Positions 60,565 to 64,000 of a stretch of 64,000 nucleotides of DNA are shown in pieces. Below the pieces are notes generated by a model that worked only from the letters and a program-made list of their open reading frames with translations, made no database searches and was not told the DNA's origin. The position numbers and the translations under genes are program-made. Source of the stretch: Tectiglobus sp965224045 (lineage in GTDB: Bacteria > Pseudomonadota > Alphaproteobacteria > Rhizobiales > Hyphomicrobiaceae); contig CBDCYD010000015.1 of assembly GCA_965224045.1 (NCBI GenBank), positions 1,178,001 through 1,242,000 on the forward strand, read 5' to 3'. Within the stretch, counting starts at the first letter, position 1; every line of letters starts with the position of its first letter.

Positions 60565-62226
60565 ATGTTGCAAAGAAGTCTGAACGTGTCCGTTCGTAGC
60601 TTAAGTTCCTGCGCACCAGAGCAACCTGCTTCAATTCGGATTCGGTTCGGTTCCGAATTAAAGCAGAAAGTCGCTCGATTCTTTGGAGGCGATCATCTTT
60701 GTGTCTCAAGTAGAAGCCGCGACTGCGGTTCCAGCTTAAGGCGCGATGATCAAGCGCGGCTTTCAATATCGCGAACCCGCGCGGCGGTTCGCACGTTCGT
60801 CGCCCTGGCCATGGCTATGGCTATGGCTATGGCTATGGTCATGATGAGCCAGGCCGCATCCGCCAACGGCAATTGGCGCTACTCGGGATCAGGCAGTGGC
60901 TGGCGGGTCAGCGAAAGCGGCGGCAAGGTCTCCGTCGTCAATCACAAATCGATCATCATCGAGTTCAACGAGCCCTATAACAAGGCGTTGATCGCGGACG
61001 AGAAGATCGCCGACGTCGTGCCACTGACGGATCGGTCGGTTTACGTCGTTGGCAAGGGTGTCGGCTCAACCAGCCTGGCTTTGCTCGACGATCAACGGCG
61101 GGTGATTGCAGCTCTCGAAGTCGACGTCACGCACGACATGAAGGACCTGCGGCGCAAGATCCGTGAAAGCATTCCTTTCGCAAATCTCAGGGTCTCCGAA
61201 GCCAACGGCCGCATTCTGCTGAGCGGAACCGTGGCCGATACGCCCTCCGCCCAAAAGGCGATCGCAATCGCCGAGCAGTACGCGCCGAAGGCCGTGACCA
61301 ATGCCATCGAGGTGCGCTCGGTGCAGCAGGTGATGCTTGAAGTGCGCTTCATCGAGGCCAACCGCACGGCATCGCGTGAGCTAGGTCTCGGGTCGCGCTG
61401 GCGCTCGAACCGTTTCAACGCCGACATCGGCGGCCAGGCGATCGTCGCCAACGACTTCATCTCGTCGGAGGCACTGTTGTCGGGTGCGGCGCCCTTCGGC
61501 ACGATGATCGCGCGGATGCTGGACAAGGGTCTGCGCGCAGACGCCATCGTACGGGCGCTCGAGCAGCGCGGTCTGGCGCGGCGGCTGGCAGAACCCAACC
61601 TCGTTACGATGTCAGGCGACAAGGCGAGTTTTCTCGCCGGTGGCGAATTTCCCTTCCCGGTCGATTCCGGTGACCAGACCATCACGATCGCCTTCAAGAA
61701 GTTTGGCGTCGCGCTTGATTTCACGCCGACAGCGCTGTCCGACGGCCTGATCAACCTCAAGATCGAGCCTGAAGTCAGCGAACTGGATGCGGCCGGGGGG
61801 ATTCGCATCAATGGGACGCAAATCCCGGGACTTGTCGTGCGCAAGGCTCAGACCACGGTCGAGTTGCGCAACGGCCAGAGCTTTGCCATTGCCGGCCTGC
61901 TTCAGAACAACAACACGCGCTTGAGCTCGCAAATCCCGTGGCTCGGAAGTGTGCCGGTGCTTGGTGCGTTGTTTCGCTCCGCCCAGTACCAGAAGAACCA
62001 GACGGACCTAGTCATCATCGTCACGCCACGGCTGGTGCGGGCTGCAAGGCCGGGTGAAAAACTCAAGAGCCCGCTCGATGGTGCCAAGCCGTCGAACGAT
62101 ATTGATTACTTCATGCTGAGCCGTGACGAGAGGCCCAACTGGAAGGCGACGGTCCGCGCCGAGGCCGCAGGCCATGCGCGTCCCGGCCACATCATTACGC
62201 TGGACGAGCGGAGGCTGGTGCAATGA
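60565..62226 (+). CDS. cpaC: Tad-pilus secretin CpaC (RcpA) with N-terminus disturbed by a repeat
   Basis: A 553-codon frame. From about residue 105 it is a clear CpaC: pilus N-terminal domain SVVNHKSIIIEFNEPYNKAL, KGVGSTSLALLDDQRRVIAA, BON-like ILLSGTVADTPSAQKAIAIA, and the secretin core VMLEVRFIEANRTASRELGL, GGEFPFPVDSGDQTITIAFK, WLGSVPVLGALFRSAQYQKN and DLVIIVTPRLVR. The start is unclear. The first 60 codons are repeat A4, and the signal peptide (RTRAAVRTFVALAMAMAMAM...SQAASANG) has its basic part upstream of the nearest ATGs (60811 onward, a repeated ATGGCT tract). The native start may have been lost or the repeat may be translated. It forms the outer-membrane pore. Confidence 0.88.
   Translation: MLQRSLNVSVRSLSSCAPEQPASIRIRFGSELKQKVARFFGGDHLCVSSRSRDCGSSLRRDDQARLSISRTRAAVRTFVALAMAMAMAMAMVMMSQAASANGNWRYSGSGSGWRVSESGGKVSVVNHKSIIIEFNEPYNKALIADEKIADVVPLTDRSVYVVGKGVGSTSLALLDDQRRVIAALEVDVTHDMKDLRRKIRESIPFANLRVSEANGRILLSGTVADTPSAQKAIAIAEQYAPKAVTNAIEVRSVQQVMLEVRFIEANRTASRELGLGSRWRSNRFNADIGGQAIVANDFISSEALLSGAAPFGTMIARMLDKGLRADAIVRALEQRGLARRLAEPNLVTMSGDKASFLAGGEFPFPVDSGDQTITIAFKKFGVALDFTPTALSDGLINLKIEPEVSELDAAGGIRINGTQIPGLVVRKAQTTVELRNGQSFAIAGLLQNNNTRLSSQIPWLGSVPVLGALFRSAQYQKNQTDLVIIVTPRLVRAARPGEKLKSPLDGAKPSNDIDYFMLSRDERPNWKATVRAEAAGHARPGHIITLDERRLVQ
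60616..60753 (+). repeat. Family A element, copy A4, in frame with cpaC
   Basis: A full-length copy, about 138 bp, with both hairpins: AGAGCAACCTGCTTCAATTCGG / CCGAATTAAAGCAG...GTCGCTC and GATCATCTTTGTGTCTC / AAGGCGCGATGATC. The boundaries are degenerate (CCAG and CAAG). It lies between cpaB and the signal-peptide codons of cpaC and stays open in the cpaC frame. Confidence 0.8.
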
Positions 62227-62534
62227 ATGCCTTGAACACGGGCGTGCACGCATGCCCGCTTGCGCGGTCCGTGGTGATTGTCGCCGTGGTTGCACTGGTC
62301 GGCGCACCTGCGCTGAGCGGCTGCCGCCAGTATCGCGACCGCATCGACACGATTAACCTCGCCGGCGGCGAGGCTGTTGCCGCCAACAAGGCGATCCACA
62401 CCATCGACCCGTGGCCGCCGGAAGCCTTCGCCAAACGCCACAACACGAGTGCCAAGCGGCTCGTCGTCGGTGCCAGGCACTATGACGAAGGTCCGCCCAA
62501 AAAGGCCAAGGACAGCCAGTTGAAGACGAAGTAA
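62223..62534 (+). CDS. Small Tad-locus lipoprotein
   Basis: A 103-aa protein overlapping the cpaC stop by four bases (ATGA). The signal (SVVIVAVVALVGAPALSGCR) ends with a lipobox-like LSGC. The mature part DRIDTINLAGGEAVAANKAI and HTIDPWPPEAFAKRH matches a short protein often found just after the secretin gene in rhizobial-type Tad loci, in the place of cpaD. Its role is probably in secretin assembly or stability, by position only. The last Tad gene here; repeat B6 follows 32 bases later. Confidence 0.75.
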   Translation: MNALNTGVHACPLARSVVIVAVVALVGAPALSGCRQYRDRIDTINLAGGEAVAANKAIHTIDPWPPEAFAKRHNTSAKRLVVGARHYDEGPPKKAKDSQLKTK

Positions 62535-62566
62535 TTCGCAGCATCTGCAATGCTGAAGACGCTGCC

Positions 62567-62693
62567 ATAGTCTTCCAGGTTTCGCTGAAACTATGCCGCT
62601 CTCCCCCCCCCCGACCGCTCAATACAATGATGCCGTGGGTGGTCGTGAGGGGGGCGGCCGGCGATGGGTCCCGCGTAAGGCGGAAACTTCTAG
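62567..62693 (+). repeat. Family B element, copy B6 (beta type, diverged)
   Basis: Left stem TTCCAGGTTTCGCTGAAA; central CCGCTCTCCCCCCCCCGACCGCTCA against TGGGTGGTCGTGAGGGGGGCGG with several mismatches; right stem CCGCGTAAGGCGG. The right boundary CTAG (62690-62693) is also the left boundary of repeat A5. It is the most decayed B copy. Confidence 0.75.
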
Positions 62694-62790
62694 AGCAACC
62701 TGCTTTCATTCGGAATCGGTCCGGTTCCGAATGAAAGCAGAAAGTTGCTCGATACTTTAGAGGCGACCAACTTAAGGCACGATGATCTAG
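62690..62790 (+). repeat. Family A element, copy A5 (internal deletion)
   Basis: CTAG at both ends (62690-62693, 62787-62790). The left hairpin is intact (AGAGCAACCTGCTTTCATTCGG paired with CCGAATGAAAGCAG...GTTGCTC). The right hairpin has lost its left arm and inner stem, leaving GAGGCGACCAACTTAAGGCACGATGATCTAG. The right CTAG supplies the stop codon of the LLM oxidoreductase on the minus strand. Confidence 0.85.
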
Positions 62791-63827
62791 GCGGCGGCTT
62801 GCGCCACGACCCGCAGCGTTTCGACGTCCTTGATGCCCATCAGCATCGAACCAATGCTGTTGTCGGCGGCCGCTGCCTTCCAGGCCTGCACGCGTTCCTT
62901 GATGCGATCGGCCGATCCGACAAGGGATGTCTCATCGACGAGTTCGTCCGGGACCAGCGCCGCAGCTTCCGCTCTTCGACCATCGAGAAACGCATCCTGG
63001 ATCTTGACGGCGGCCTCCTCGTAGCCAAGGCGCTTGGCATAGTCGTTGTAGAAGTTCTTGTTCCGCGCACCCATACCGCCAATGTAGAACCCCATCTCCG
63101 CCTTCACCACGTTGCGGCAGGCTTCAAGATCGTCACCCATTTGCACACGCACGAATGGCGCGATATCGAAGTCTGCAAGATCGGTACTCTTGCCGGCCTT
63201 GGTCCGGCCTTCCTCCACATACCTGCGCACGAGGCCCGTCTTCTCGGGAATCATGAAGATCGGCTGGACGCCGTCGGCCACCGCCCCGGCCGTGCGCAGG
63301 CCGGCGGGCGCGAACGAACCGGTGTAAATCCTGATGGCGGGGTCCGGATGCATGATCGTCTTCAGCGCCTTGCCGAGACCTGTCGTGCCCGGCCCGGTGT
63401 TCGGTATCTGATAGAACTCGCCGTCAAATTCCAATGGCTTTTCGCGGGCGAAGATCTGCCGGATGACGGCGATATATTCACGCGTTCGCTTGAGGGGTTT
63501 GCCAAAGACCTCGCCGTGCCAGCCTTCGATCACCTGCGGGCCGGACGGGCCGATGCCGAGCAGGAAGCGGCCGCCGGACATCGATTGCAGCGACATCGCC
63601 GTCATCGCCGCGCACGATGGTGTCCGGGCCGACATCTGCATGATGCCGGTGCCGACCTTGATCCTGCTCGTTTTGGCTAGCACCCAGGCGGCCGGCGTGA
63701 CCGCATCGGATCCCCAGGACTCGCTGGTCCACGCGGAATCGTATCCGAGCCGTTCGGCTTCGAGGATCAAGTCCATGTCAGGTCCGCCGGGCGCTCCCTT
63801 GTAGCCCAACAAGATGCCGAGTTTCAT
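62787..63827 (-). CDS. LLM-class F420-dependent-type oxidoreductase
   Basis: A 346-aa luciferase-like protein. From ATG 63827 (MKLGILLGYKGAPGGPDMDL) the TIM-barrel motifs are ILEAERLGYDSAWTSESWGS, GTGIMQMSARTPSCAAMTAM, MSGGRFLLGIGPSGPQVIEG and REYIAVIRQIFAREKPLEF, matching the F420-dependent LLM group common in Actinobacteria and found in many alphaproteobacteria. Cofactor choice (F420 or FMN) cannot be proved. The stop TAG lies in the CTAG end of repeat A5. Immediately upstream on the same strand is a CaiB-type gene, 61 bases away, suggesting a shared operon. Confidence 0.88.
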   Translation of the reverse strand: MKLGILLGYKGAPGGPDMDLILEAERLGYDSAWTSESWGSDAVTPAAWVLAKTSRIKVGTGIMQMSARTPSCAAMTAMSLQSMSGGRFLLGIGPSGPQVIEGWHGEVFGKPLKRTREYIAVIRQIFAREKPLEFDGEFYQIPNTGPGTTGLGKALKTIMHPDPAIRIYTGSFAPAGLRTAGAVADGVQPIFMIPEKTGLVRRYVEEGRTKAGKSTDLADFDIAPFVRVQMGDDLEACRNVVKAEMGFYIGGMGARNKNFYNDYAKRLGYEEAAVKIQDAFLDGRRAEAAALVPDELVDETSLVGSADRIKERVQAWKAAAADNSIGSMLMGIKDVETLRVVAQAAA

Positions 63828-63888
63828 GGCGCGAATTCCTTTCCTGTGTCGTGCTTCGACCGGAATAGACCCGCCGTGCACCGGCGAC

Positions 63889-64000
63889 CTAGCCCGCCGT
63901 CGCAATTGCCCCGCGGTCTTTCAAATCTCCGATCACTTGATCATCAACGCCGGCGGCGCGCAACACGCTCTCGGAGTGCTGGCCGAGTTCGGGCGCGGGT
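63889..64000 (-). CDS. CaiB/BaiF CoA-transferase, C-terminal fragment
   Basis: The last 36 codons of a gene entering from the right edge on the minus strand. They read PELGQHSESVLRAAGVDDQV followed by IGDLKDRGAIATAG and TAG. A Gly-Gln-His-(S/T) stretch followed by VL...G(Y/V)...I..L...GAI is the standard tail of CaiB/BaiF transferases, as also seen at the end of the complete copy at 13744. It is probably cotranscribed with the LLM oxidoreductase. Only the tail is visible, so the substrate group cannot be given. Confidence 0.72.
   Translation of the reverse strand, partial: PAPELGQHSESVLRAAGVDDQVIGDLKDRGAIATAG

Overview
The window is GC-rich, densely coded chromosomal DNA from an alphaproteobacterium, most likely Hyphomicrobiales-like. 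That is inferred from an acyl-CoA-ligase-linked Liv/HAAT transporter, a fused indolepyruvate:ferredoxin oxidoreductase, a DUF2853 protein, thiO/thiS/thiG/thiE genes, CpaB/CpaC Tad-pilus genes and many CaiB-type CoA-transferases, enoyl-CoA hydratases, SDRs and LLM flavin enzymes. I see no rRNA, tRNA, CRISPR array, prophage or transposase gene.

Layout. 1-5.6 kb: end of an acyl-CoA ligase and a complete branched-chain-amino-acid-type ABC transporter (livG, livH, livM, substrate-binding protein, livF). 5.8-8.3 kb: GNAT acetyltransferase, a GC-rich 85-bp minisatellite and a PaaK-like ligase. 8.3-13.3 kb, minus strand: a compact signalling operon of a coiled-coil protein, an inner-membrane OmpA-domain protein, a Rab-like small GTPase, a histidine kinase and a receiver protein. 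13.7-18.8 kb: CaiB transferase, then a CHASE2-only membrane protein, a one-TM protein and a FecR-like secreted protein. 18.8-28.1 kb: MFS carrier, 1164-aa keto-acid:ferredoxin oxidoreductase, DUF2853, an orphan TRAP-type binding protein, a thioredoxin-like protein, a small exported protein and an L,D-transpeptidase. 28.9-32.8 kb: gamma-glutamyltransferase, ThiO-like oxidase, alpha/beta hydrolase. 33.4-41 kb: a 1322-aa exported cysteine-repeat protein and a three-part LplT/PlsC/acyl-ACP-synthetase fusion. 42-48 kb: receiver protein with a degenerate ATPase, divergent L-idonate genes, thiSGE, CHAD protein. 48-58.6 kb: LLM monooxygenase, then D-carbamoylase, MFS carrier, D-hydantoinase and hydantoin racemase (a full set for D-selective hydantoin hydrolysis), then enoyl-CoA hydratase, SDR, nucleoside deoxyribosyltransferase and acyl-CoA ligase. 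58.8-62.5 kb: an isolated Tad-pilus fragment (TadD-like, CpaB, CpaC, small lipoprotein). The right edge holds an F420-type LLM oxidoreductase and the tail of another CaiB transferase.

The most unusual feature is a set of short, non-coding, multi-hairpin repeats scattered through the window. Family A (about 139 bp, two hairpins, 5 full or partial copies), family B (130 bp, three hairpins, 6 copies) and a single 79-bp hairpin C are bounded by CTAG or near-CTAG tetranucleotides. Seven protein genes (livF, the oxidoreductase, DUF2853, L,D-transpeptidase, thiE, hydantoinase, LLM oxidoreductase) take their TAG stop codon from the terminal CTAG-like sequence of one of these elements. Two elements abut sharing one CTAG, one B copy has its hairpin loop inverted relative to its flanks, and B subfamilies show compensatory stem changes. 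This looks like an uncharacterised family of CTAG-targeting palindromic mobile units. The second candidate novelty is the GTPase/OmpA/two-component operon, whose first two proteins share an N-terminal ELLF motif.
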